This document shows positions 1 to 8,560 of a stretch of 64,000 nt of DNA, piece by piece. The notes under the pieces were generated by a model. It was not told the DNA's origin. It did no database searches and saw only the letters and a list, made by a program, of their open reading frames with translations. The translations under genes were made by a program, and so were the position numbers. This DNA comes from Marvania coccoides (taxonomy: Eukaryota > Chlorophyta > Trebouxiophyceae > Chlorellales > Chlorellaceae): the NCBI GenBank assembly GCA_963854735.1, contig OY978099.1, forward strand, positions 1,054,001 to 1,118,000, written 5' to 3'. The first letter of the stretch is position 1, and each line of letters opens with the position of its first letter.

Positions 1-883
1 TGTGAAGAGGCGCCACAGCTCGCGTCGTTGCATAATCATTCGGGAGTTGAAGTATATGTGGAATGGGGTGATCAGCTGCAGAAACGAAGGGATGTTTTGA
101 GCGTGAGATCATACAATTTCGTTTCAAAGAATGTGGTCAAGTACTCCACTTTTCAAGCTTACATCCAAGGCGCACGCCGCTGTTGTAAGCACACAGAGCG
201 TCACATAGCTCCTTGTGACGACCGGAAGCTGGTAATACGCGTCGACAAAATCCATTTGATTTTGATCTCCTTGTTTCTTGTTTTCGTTCACTACAAGAGA
301 GACGAATAAAACTTGCGAATCCAGGTTTTCTTCTTTAATAACGCAGTTTATAAATTCAAAAAATAAGAGCACCTCGTCGTGTCAAAAATTATGTACCTTC
401 TGGTGTACCTCTTGACCACACCCTCTGCAGCGTCTGCTGTTAAATTTCGCCTTCTTCCACCCACTGGAAGCTTCGCCTTGATTGTTCCAGGCCGCAGGGA
501 GGGCAGGGCACGCACGTGCAAGCGCCCAAAGGCCACAGGCATTTTCTCTCGACGACAACTCCATGAATAACAGTCATCTCCCCAATTTTACTTCATTTTG
601 TGTTTACAAACAAACATAGCCGGCGTACAACGAGCGGGCGCGCAATGATTCACGCACATTAAACCAGCAATCAATACAAGAAGGGAAGAAATTGAATGTC
701 GAAATGTGAAAAAATGAAGGTGAAAAAACAAGAGTGTACTAGGTAGTGGTTAGTTAATCCCTGCGAACAGGACGCCCTCAGGGCGTCCCATTCATTCGTC
801 AAGACAGAAAGAAAGCTGCGGTTGCGCATTCTTTTGAGTTTTAATTAAAGAAAAACAAAATAATTTGGCGGGAAACGTTCTTT
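1..883. other. left edge, no supported gene
   Basis: AT-rich sequence with only short, unconvincing reading frames on both strands. No signal peptide, conserved motif or splice-supported exon chain was found. The stretch next to 884 should contain the 3' UTR of the minus-strand FAX-like gene. The one clear structure is the short palindrome at 770-788. Confidence 0.5.
770..788. repeat. perfect 9-bp palindrome with 1-nt centre
   Basis: The sequence ggacgccct-c-agggcgtcc is a perfect inverted repeat, GC-rich in an AT-rich setting, about 95 bp beyond the stop codon of the minus-strand FAX-like gene. It could form an RNA hairpin in that gene's 3' UTR or act as a terminator-like structure. Its function is unknown. 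Confidence 0.6.
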
Positions 884-1742
884 TCAAGGCAGCAGCACGC
901 CGATGTAGCCAGCGCACATGAGCAGGGAGAGCCCAGACACCATTCCAGCGGGAATTATCTTGCCGCTGGTGTACGCCCGCTTGCCCATTACTCCTCCCAG
1001 CGCTGCGCAGGTGGCCAATGCCAAGAAAGTTCCGACCCTCATTGAAGGGTGGCCCATGAGGGAGGCAGCCACCATTAGCAGCCCCGCGGCGCCTGAAGAC
1101 ACCATCAGACTGGTGGTGCTGCCCTTTTTCAGGTACGCCGCGACACCAGCGCCTGAAACAAGGGGGAGGAGAAAAAAATTGACGTGAGAAAGAAACCGCT
1201 ACTTTTCTCTGCTCGGATTGAATTGGCTTTATTAGTGTGTTTTGAATGGAAAACTCATGCTTAGTTTGTTCGTACCGAAGAGAATGAAGGCGAAGAGATA
1301 GGTGAAGCCTTTCATGGGGTCTCCTCCGCTGCCTCCTCCTCCGTTGCCCCAGCGTCCGCCGCCTCCACTAGAGCCCCCGTCGCCACCGTCGCCTGCGCCG
1401 TACTCAGGGATGCCAACGGGCTCCAGCTGGTAGCCATCGGGGCTCCCGATGGAAGCAGGCGGAGCTTGGTAGTTCCTGCATAGAGACAGGGAGGGGCGGG
1501 AATATACATTTAATAAGAATTGGGGGCCCGCCGGGCAATTGGCCGCTGCCAAAATTTGCAAATAATGGTTCGCACCAGAATTTGGCGGACGGCACCCGCG
1601 AGGGCTTCGATGGTGTCCCCCTGCCCAGCCCCCTGTTAAGATTTGAGGGATCGGGGCTGCTGTAATCAGGCACGTAGCTCGCCCGCACGAGCACCTGCCG
1701 TGGGGCAAAAATGCCTATCCGGCAAGGCCTTTGAGTGAGCAT
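884..1742 (-). CDS. TMEM14/FAX-family plastid membrane protein (fatty acid export-like)
   Basis: Three exons on the minus strand: 1742-1576 (first exon tentative), 1475-1276 and 1152-884, giving about 211 aa. The exon 2/3 junction restores the frame across FILFG-AGVAAYLKKGS. The C-terminal ~100 residues form the four short helices of the Tmemb_14 family, with the typical Gly-rich helices (GLLMVAASLMGHPSM, CAALGGVMGKRAYTSGKIIPAG). Residues 1-50 look like a transit peptide (basic, Ser-rich, few acids), followed by a glycine-rich linker. Plant FAX1 has this layout, sits in the inner plastid envelope and exports fatty acids, so that role is inferred. The first exon's donor could lie elsewhere, because several weak GT sites keep the frame. 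A mitochondrial or ER TMEM14 paralogue is the alternative. Confidence 0.75.
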
Positions 1743-2436
1743 TAGAACCAAATCGATATCCCCAAAAATTACTCGTGCACGAAATTCTCAGCGGCCTCGT
1801 TGCACTCCCGCACACAAAACAATGAAATTTGGGTTGAATGTGAATTTTACGGATTTTTCAAATGACAATGGACGCCGCGTTTGGGAGTTTGGGGAGAAGA
1901 TTTTTCGTGCGGAAAAAGATAAAAACGAGTTTGTATAGTTCAATTTCATATTTTATTGCACTCGTTATTTATCAAGCGTGCTCTAGACTTTAAAATCTTA
2001 GCTGAATCGCTTGCGTGTTCCATAATTCTCCGAATTTCGATCTTCACTTTTCGACGTCATTGTTTTGGACAGACTTAGAGAAGGAGCACAGGAACGTGAT
2101 CACGCGCAAATTATTCACCAACTGGATCGGGCACTGTATCCTCTGTTCCCACTGCTGAGATTCAGGGAGTTTTCGGGCGAGGCTGGAGGCGAGGCTGGCG
2201 TTGAAAAAAGAGCCGTGAGGCAGCTTGCTGCTTCCCGTCCTTCTCACTAAATGTTTGATTTGTGCGTATGTTACACTAACTCCGATTGACAAGGGATGGT
2301 GAAATGCAACGAAGAGAACGGCCAGGCCACTAAAAGAAGTGCTAAGGCGCTGCTTCTGAAATAAATATAATAATGATTTAATACAATGAATGAATAAATG
2401 CATGATATTCAGTGAAACTTAAAGTCTTCGATTGCA
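1743..2436. other. intergenic, no supported gene
   Basis: A 119-codon open frame on the minus strand (2403-2044) has no recognisable motif, an AT-rich start and no splice support. I do not call it. The remainder is AT-rich and probably holds the promoter of the FAX-like gene and the 3' UTR of the Pro/Glu-rich gene. Confidence 0.4.
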
Positions 2437-3292
2437 TCACCAGCCGAGGCGTCCCACGAAGCGGTTGAAGAGCCTAGAAAAAGGGAGGGACGGTTCTTTC
2501 TTCGTGTCGATGGTAGAGCGCGAGGGCACGTCCAGCCTGCGGTTGCCGCTGGTGGGGGCGTCCTTCTCGGGGACTGGTGACTCGTCGATGACCAGGGCTT
2601 CCTCCTTCGGTGGCGCTGTCACCTTGGGGCCCTTGAAAGCTTTCACCTCCAGGGGCTCCGGCAGCGGAGCCTTAGAAAATTCAGGGGAAGGGGGGAACAC
2701 CAGAGAGACCTCGGGCGTGGGGCTCTTCACGAGGTTAAAGTCCTCATCGGGGGATGGCGACAGCACCGGCTTCTCTTCAGTGGGGAACTCAGGGGAAGGA
2801 GGAGCAGAGAAGTCGGGGAACAAGATTTCAATCTCGGGCTTAGGAGGGGAGGCAGGCACCTCAAATTCCATGCCCTTCTCAGGAGACGGCGGCGACGGGA
2901 AGATGATTTCAGGCTTCTCCGAGGAGGGCGAGAAGGGCTTTTCCTCTTTGGGGGTCGAATCCTCGGGAATGATGGGAAGGTACGGCTCGCTGGAGGGGCT
3001 GCTGCTGCTGGGGTCCTTCTCCTCAGCCGGGGGGTCCACAGGAATAGGGTCGACAGGCGCCTCTGTGGAAGGGTTGTCAGCCGAAGGGTCCTCTTCGGTT
3101 GACGGTGAGTTGGGGTCCAATGGCATCTCTTCTCCAGGGCTCCAGCTGTTGTCAAAGTCCTCAGAAAAAGGAGGCGTCTTTTCCCAAGAAGGAGACATGG
3201 CCTTCTCCCAAGAAGGAGACAGGGTCTTCTCCCAGGAGGGCGAGAGGTTCTCCTTGTCGTCGCTGTTGCCATTATTATTATTATTATTATTT
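2437..3292 (-). CDS. acidic Pro/Ser/Glu-rich disordered protein, 3' exon
   Basis: The minus strand is open from about 3292 to the stop at 2437 (about 284 codons). A splice acceptor (tgactccag) at about 3300 fits the start of a last exon. The product opens with seven Asn encoded by an AAT repeat, then three tandem copies of SPSWEK-[TA]. A long Pro/Glu/Ser/Phe tail follows with recurring FSPSPE/FPPSPE-like blocks, ending in a basic, Arg-rich tail (LFNRFVGRLGW). No catalytic domain is visible and I do not recognise the family. Such composition fits a disordered cytosolic tail, a scaffold or a structural protein. Codon position bias and the repeated peptide argue for real coding. The 5' part is unresolved; the hydrophobic frame at 3641-3291 may belong to it. 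Confidence 0.45.
3271..3291. repeat. (ATT)7 microsatellite
   Basis: Seven perfect ATT units on the plus strand. On the minus strand they read as seven Asn codons at the start of the Pro/Glu-rich exon, so length change would alter Asn number without shifting the frame. Confidence 0.8.
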
Positions 3293-3293
3293 A

Positions 3294-3641
3294 AACAGCC
3301 CTGGAGTCATGAGTGCGCGAAGAGCCCGCCTTACCGCGACCCAACATCGTGCCCATCATCCCATCTGAATTTTCGCCGCCGAAATTTATCGCGGCAACTC
3401 TGCCTGCCTGCGCTAAAACACCTGAGCCAACTATAGTATATCTCAATGTCCCAGCCGCCCGCCTCCCCAGCGATTCCGGCCACTCAACCTCAACTCGCTG
3501 AGTGAGCCCCAAAATGATGAAAATCAAAATGATCAAACCCCAGGCCGCGGATGGACCTACGGCACCCCTAGCTGCAACTTCGGGTGCCGGCCGGTTCCTT
3601 CGCGCCCTCACAGGGACCAGACACGAGATGGCGGGCTGCAA
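3294..3641 (-). CDS. possible upstream exon with one membrane helix
   Basis: A 116-codon minus-strand frame starting at ATG 3641. It has a strongly hydrophobic stretch (AAWGLIILIFIILGL, residues about 33-47) after a basic N-terminus, then a region with good codon bias (TLRYTIVGSGVLAQAG). It lies just 5' of the Pro/Glu-rich exon on the same strand and could be its N-terminal part, giving a single-pass protein with a long acidic tail. The junction cannot be fixed: the good-looking donor (GGTAAGG near 3335) would leave a 34-nt intron and the wrong frame. No homology recognised. Confidence 0.25.
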
Positions 3642-3675
3642 CCCCCTGACGCGTCTGTCGTCTGCCTGGGGTGCC

Positions 3676-3845
3676 AGTTTTTTCCCGCCAGTTTTCGCCA
3701 GTACTCGCCAGTCGCATGTTCAACACGGAAGCTGATCGTGGGTATACGAAAAGCAAAGTGTGCAAGTCGCTAGTATGCATGTTTCCGCCAGTCGCCAGTT
3801 TGCCTGTTCTCGCCAGTCGCCAGTCGCATGTTCCCGCCAGTTGCA
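3676..3845. repeat. degenerate CGCCAGT minisatellite
   Basis: About a dozen copies of the heptamer CGCCAGT or close variants, separated by TT, TACT, TTTGCCTGTT and GCATGTTC spacers. They occur in two clusters, 3685-3716 and 3786-3842. The two clusters share the phrase CGCCAGTCGCATGTTC, which suggests a duplicated longer unit that has decayed. Confidence 0.6.
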
Positions 3846-3993
3846 CCCTCTTGCCACGTTCCCAAGACCGACACATAACCTCTAACATAACCTCTTCTCC
3901 CCCTCCACCCTTTTCCCCCCCTTTTCTCCCTCTCCTTGCAGCCTGAGAGACGCAATCAATCGCATTTCCGCCGCCAGAGCTCTCCTCCACACG

Positions 3994-5428
3994 GTGCCAT
4001 CATCCAACCTCAAAGATTTTAAGGATGCGGCGTCAGGGAAGCTAGGAATAATAGCCAGCGGAGGCCGGTGGCAAAAAGCGTGCCTGGACGTGGGCCGGCA
4101 TGTGCTCCCAGAAGTCTCTGATTTCTTTGATGACGCTGTCCCCCTGCCCAAGGATGCCTCAGCGTTTAGAGCCTTTCGCGATGGGATACGGGATCCCTAT
4201 GACCTGGTAGGCTACCTCATCACCATCACCCAGGATGGCCAGGACTGCCCGGCAGATGAAGAGGTCTTGGTGGCGCTGACCTGCCGGGTTGACCCAGCGT
4301 TTGTAGAAGAAAGAGACGCGGCGCCCATCATGGTGGTCGACATCTGTGTCCCAGGGGCCTCCCCGCGCGCTGACACCAACGAGCCCCATCGCCATTATTT
4401 GACGATAAAGGAACTCCGGGACCTCCTCGAAGGGGGCGAGAAGGTCGGCCTCCGCCGCGTGTGGACACCGCCAACGGCTACAAGTGCGCCCACGGCCCCG
4501 CCGAGGCCGCCAAGGGCAGGAGGGTCCTCCCAGGCGACGCCGCGCGACAAGCAGCGCCCCCTCCAGCTCCCCACCCACCAGGAGATCAGCAGCTAGAGCG
4601 CAAGCTGAGGCCCCCCAAGGAGAGCAGGCCCCGCTCGTGGCTCCACGCGTGGTGGCCCTGTCCGCCCCCGAAATATGCGTCATCACCGGCCTCGACCTTG
4701 AAGGCTCGGATGTTACAGCGCAGGCAGCTGTAGACGCCCTTTTGGGCGTGCTCATGGTCATCCCAGTCCAGGCGGACCGAGTGACAAAGTTCCTTCCCAG
4801 CAATTCATCGAGCAGCCGCTCATGGATCATTTTTGTGGAGGTAGATGGCAAAACCTGGCAGCAGATCAGGAGCGCCAAACGCCACCTCAGGGCTGGCAGC
4901 CAGATCTCACTCAACCTGGACACCAGCCTGGAGGAGCGGACCAAGGTGATACGTGAGCGATTGCAGCGGAAGCGGCCCCCCCCCCACCGACATAGAACCA
5001 GCCCCTGAGCAGCACGGGAGGACGCCGGAGGACGCTCCGCCACAGGTGCAGCCGCAGACGCCGCAGTTGGTAGCGCCGCAGGCGGAGCAAGCTCATGGCA
5101 TACGGTCAGCGCAGCAGGTGCTGCCCACGGTGCAGGAGCAGCCGGTGACGCCAACACCGGCGCCGGCGCCGACCCCGCTGGAGGCACAGCTGCGTTGGCA
5201 GCGGCGCCAACGACGAGGAGCCTGCTGGAAATGGCGGAGGCAGACCTCACCCAGGTGGAATCCCTGGTGCGGGCGCACCTGGAGGGCGTAGCGTACAGGC
5301 GGCGAATAAAGAGAGCACAAGGAGCGAGAGAGAGTCAAGATTACGAAGATGAAGAAATTTTACAATATGGTGATTTATTTAATATATTATGCTTGCACAT
5401 GCGGTGGTTCGCGCTCCCTACTAGTTAG
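3994..5428 (+). mobile_element. degenerate retroelement ORF1-like relic
   Basis: Plus-strand coding-like sequence runs through three frames: 3994-4596, 4484-5008, 4953-5291, then back to the second frame to 5428. The middle part has the layout of the ORF1 (gag-like) RNA-binding region of non-LTR retrotransposons: an RRM-like strand pattern (SWIIFVEVDGKTWQQI), 'RSAKRHLR', then 'ISLNLDTSLEERTKVIRERL', followed by a Pro/Gln-rich tail. One frame change falls on a run of ten C at about 4977-4986. No reverse transcriptase follows, so if this is a retroelement it is a truncated 5' copy. Composition is clearly coding-like, but assignment to LINE ORF1 rests on pattern only. A frameshifted host gene is the alternative. 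Confidence 0.4.
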
Positions 5429-5772
5429 CTCATTGTAGCTGCCAGTGCGTAAACTTTGGTTGTTTACTGCACTGCGACGTCGGATGCTTCACTTCCCCGT
5501 GGTATCGTAGTCTCTATCGGACGGGTACAAATGGCGGGTGCCACATTTCCAGTGAGCACACCGGGTAGTACACCATAAACCCTTAAGCCAGGGGTTGAGT
5601 GACCGCTGTAGATGGGAGGGGTGCTGGGCGGGCCAGCATTGCCCAAGCGCGAACCCCAAACCGGACGGGCCGTTTGCCGTCCGGAGAGTCCTGCTTTCCC
5701 CATTTTTTCCCTCTTTCTTTTATTCATGTCGGTCGCGCCGCTGGGGGACTCAGGAAGACAGGGGCCAGAGTC

Positions 5773-6285
5773 TTACATTGTGGGCGACGGTGCGGTATCG
5801 GCGTAATGCTGTATCCGTACGCCCCCAGTACCTGAGGTTGATCCCACGGATGGAAGGGGGTACTCCGCCTTACTGTGGCGGGGTGAGTGGCACGTCGGCT
5901 TGCACCAACCTTGGTAGTAGACGTTACAACCATATGTAAAACCTCCAAACCTCCAAACCTCCAAACCATTGAAAGGGTTGAAGGGCAGATTAATGGTGGG
6001 AAAGAGGTCCAACGTCTTCTTCAGTTTAATTTTGGATGCAGAATAGAGCTTGCGGGAAGAGAGATCTGCAAGCACAGCGATGAAAGAAGAAAACGAAGTT
6101 GCATTGACGTAAAATTCATGATACAGCTTAGATATAAGTAGAATTCTTTGCAGCGCAGAGCATGGAGCCTCGGCATGATTGTGATAAGGGTCATTTAGGT
6201 TGTGTCAAGGCCACTCACCAGAGGCGTCTGCGCGTGATGCCAAGACCAGCACAACCGCCAAGCACGCAATTGCCATCTTGCTCAT
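5773..6285 (-). CDS. candidate small secreted protein, last exon contains a repeat copy
   Basis: Two exons on the minus strand, 6285-6219 and 6065-5773, joined by a canonical GTGAGT...TTGCAG intron that keeps the frame (119 aa). Exon 1 is almost exactly a signal peptide: MSKMAIACLAVVLVLASRADA. Exon 2 continues with DLSSRKLYSASKIKLKKTLDLF, then a C-terminal part with three Cys (YGCNVYYQGWCKPTCHS). That C-terminal part lies in a repeated element whose other copy is at 6604-6683, and its Trp/Phe-rich stretch comes from the AAACCTCC repeat. This suggests a gene whose tail was acquired from a repeat, or a chance frame. No homology recognised. The signal peptide and donor are the strongest points. 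Confidence 0.4.
5863..5944 (+). repeat. inverted repeat family, copy 1
   Basis: An 82-bp segment about 85% identical to the reverse complement of 6604-6683. The best block is cttactgtggcggggt...tggcacgtcggcttgc, and both copies end in tgtaaaacct. It carries no obvious pol III boxes or target-site duplication that I can fix. Confidence 0.7.
5938..5966. repeat. AAACCTCC tandem repeat
   Basis: Three perfect copies of the octamer AAACCTCC plus a partial copy, starting directly at the end of inverted-repeat copy 1. It reads as Trp/Phe/Gly-rich codons on the minus strand in the candidate secreted protein. Confidence 0.75.
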
Positions 6286-6567
6286 CTTCCGTTTGCTGAA
6301 AGATGCAGCACACTGTACAGAAAAAATAATATCCAAAATGCTAATTGCATTGGGAGGGAGGGGCTGTGGTCAACCTTCAGCAAATTTTTGAAGAGCCGAG
6401 GAGGAAAGATTCGACTACGTTACGAGGCAGGCGTAGTTAGAATATTAATTTAAAGTGCTCTATAATTTAAAGCTTTTGTCGAATATTCATTCCCATTCAT
6501 TGCATGCCGACAAAAAATAAAATTTGAGCTGAATATTGTTGTCACAAAATAAAAAAATGAATATAGG

Positions 6568-6622
6568 AACCATTTGTAAAACCTTGAAAACCTTTCAGGT
6601 TTCAGGTTTTACAAGTGGTTCA
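6568..6622. repeat. imperfect palindrome at the end of repeat copy 2
   Basis: aaccatttgtaaaacc on the left and ggttttacaagtggtt on the right form a near-perfect inverted repeat (15 of 16) around a short centre with two ttcaggt direct repeats. The left arm repeats the terminal block of copy 1 (aaccatatgtaaaacc), so a third partial copy of the family end is present. Confidence 0.65.
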
Positions 6623-6683
6623 ACGTCCACTACCGTGGATCCGCAAGCCGACGTGCCACAAACCCCGCCACAGTAAGGCAGAG
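6604..6683 (-). repeat. inverted repeat family, copy 2
   Basis: Reverse-complement partner of 5863-5944, about 85% identical with a few 1-2 bp gaps. The two copies lie 660 bp apart in opposite orientation and flank the signal-peptide exon at 6219-6285. Confidence 0.7.
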
Positions 6684-6942
6684 CCCAAGGATGCCGGGGT
6701 CAGTTATTTATCGCGGTACTGTAACTTTTATTTTAAATAATAGCACCAGTCGCCACGCCATCGAGGGTGCTGTAGATGGTGTGGTTGCGACGCCCGCAAT
6801 GGTCTTGGAGCGCGGACTCGCAGGCGTCCGCCACTTCCCACGCCGGCAATTGCGTCGAGAAACGGTCGGAGCGCTGGAATGTTGGGAATCTCGTCCACGT
6901 CGGTGCAAATGGCGATGGCCGGCGCCTCCTTCGGCAAGCGCC

Positions 6943-7206
6943 TCATTGCCGGTATGTACAGGCACGATTTTGTGGACAAAAAGTTTCAAAACGACCCTGG
7001 CGCCGCCGCCGACGTCCTGACGCTGCTGAAGGACGCACCTGGACGGGTTCGTGACGGTCACCGGCGGCACCATCAAGCACGTTGATTGAATTGCGAAGAT
7101 CGACGAGCTGGCCGAGCGCGTCCACGCCCTGATGATACCCCTTAAAGACGCGAGCCGCCATTCTGTACCCCAGCACGCCCAATCCTGCGACGATCGCGAG
7201 CTCCAT
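6943..7206 (-). CDS. small hypothetical protein, N-terminal hydrophobic segment
   Basis: An 87-codon minus-strand frame from ATG 7206. The first ~20 residues are hydrophobic (MELAIVAGLGVLGY), followed by an amphipathic stretch with alternating basic and aliphatic residues (VFKGYHQGVDALGQLVDLRNSINVLDG). A good donor (CAG-GTGCGT) follows about codon 60, so the true C-terminus may lie on a further exon that I cannot place. Frames in both other registers (6979-6728) and on the plus strand (6879-7085) are also open. The start lies 131 bp from the divergent AT-hook gene. Not recognised. Confidence 0.3.
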   Translation of the reverse strand: MELAIVAGLGVLGYRMAARVFKGYHQGVDALGQLVDLRNSINVLDGAAGDRHEPVQVRPSAASGRRRRRQGRFETFCPQNRACTYRQ

Positions 7207-7337
7207 TGTGTAGTATGATATGCGATTGCAGGGAGGGACCCCAGCCCCAGAACATCGTGACGGACTTTTTGATTCATTCTAATTTGAATTTCAACTCGCT
7301 CGTTGTGCCCCAATTTTACAATTAAAAAATTCTTAGT

Positions 7338-8034
7338 ATGGCTGGCGTCATGGATGTGATCGTTGAACTGCTAACGGAGGTCATCCAGCACCCGCTGGCG
7401 ATCCCAGTCGCGGTGGGGCTCCTCACCGTTTTGCTCACTGTGGTGGGTTTCAACAGCGTCGGCAAGGCCAAAAAGACCAAGAAGAAGAGGGCGTCGAAGA
7501 TGGATACCGGCGCCGGCGGCACGACCGTCGTGGAGGGCGTTCGTCGCTCGACAAGGTGTGATTCATCGCACTCAACTTGAAGTCGCCCATCGCGATGTTT
7601 CGCGCCGCGCGGGGTCTCATTATTTTCTAAAAATACGCAGGGCCCAGAAGCACTCGTCGCGGTTCGAGCTGGAGGAGGCTATCACCGCTCCCACCCCTAC
7701 CAGGAAGACCCCAGCAAAGGTTCGTGTTTATATCGAAAGCAGCACACTTTCAAGGCGGCACCCACCCCATAAATACCATAAAATATTTGGATCGCACTTC
7801 GATCACCGCCCGCCGTTATTCCGGCGGTTCAAAATTCATTTTTCCAACGCCGATTCTCGCTCCCCTAAAATATCTTTGCAGAAGGCAGCAGCAGAGCCCA
7901 AGGAGGCTGAGACCGTGACCCCCAAGAGGCGTGGCCGCCCCGCCAAGTCCCCCGTTGCTGCTCCCGAGCCCACCCCCGTTGCCGATCCCGAGCCGGTTAC
8001 CCCCCGCCGCCGCGGCCGCCCGCGCAAGGCTTAA
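7338..8034 (+). CDS. membrane-anchored protein with two AT-hooks
   Basis: Three exons: 7338-7555, 7641-7719 and 7882-8034 (149 aa). All junctions are GT-AG and keep the frame. The N-terminus (MAGVMDVIVELLTEVIQ) leads into one membrane helix at about residues 18-40 (HPLAIPVAVGLLTVLLTVVG). A Lys-rich stretch (KAKKTKKKRASK), a short acidic-basic linker and two AT-hook minor-groove DNA-binding motifs follow, PKRRGRPAKS and PRRRGRPRKA, each flanked by Pro/Glu-rich repeats (APEPTPVADPEPVTP). An AT-hook on a single-pass membrane protein would tether DNA to a membrane, either the inner nuclear envelope or the plastid envelope. Neither targeting is proven: there is no classical transit peptide. Divergently arranged with the small gene at 7206. 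Confidence 0.7.
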
Positions 8035-8560
8035 TTGATTTAAATTTAAATAGAACGACGCAGCGCTGAAATCTGGGAAGCGCTGAATAATTTATTTCAA
8101 TTTTAATCAAGAATCGCTCTGCTCTCGTGACCCTCCTCACCTCCGACTGTTGTGGATTTTTTCAACTCTTCTCTCAGGACTTGAAGGAGTTGCTCGCTGA
8201 CCGCCGAAATTAAATTATAGTTTTATTCCCTATCCCTGATTTTCTTTGCTGTTTTTATATATTTTTCATGACCCCCTGACCGTGATTGCGTGGGGGCGGA
8301 GCTGCCATGCCACGCACGCCACGAGCTTGACCTCGAGAATTTGAACTTGACGCCCACAAAAAACAATAATCGCCACTCTTTATTACTCCATCTTTTCTGT
8401 GGGAGACATATGAGCGTCCAGTCTCTTCTGTAAAACCCTCACAATTCAAAAAAAATCAATCATAAGTCAAGCGTAGCTTCTTCTCAAAGAAAAAACGCTG
8501 CCAAATTTATTTGGTTGCGGAATTATATTACATAAGTTCCTTATGTCATCACAATAGAAA
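8035..8560. other. convergent intergenic region
   Basis: 3' ends of the AT-hook gene (plus) and the CstF-77 gene (minus) meet here. AT-rich, with no supported exon or RNA gene. Confidence 0.5.

Noticed and set aside
3330..3365. 34-bp intron with a perfect GTAAGG donor between the TM exon and the Pro/Glu-rich exon
   Set aside because: The length is below what other introns here show, and the resulting frame ends at once.
4159..5250. 363-codon minus-strand frame opposite the retroelement-like stretch
   Set aside because: Ala/Pro/Arg-rich shadow with no start context or motif. The plus-strand signal is stronger despite broken frames.
5938..5966. AAACCTCC repeat as interstitial telomeric repeat
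   Set aside because: Green-algal telomeres are of the TTTAGGG or TTTTAGGG type. This octamer does not match them.
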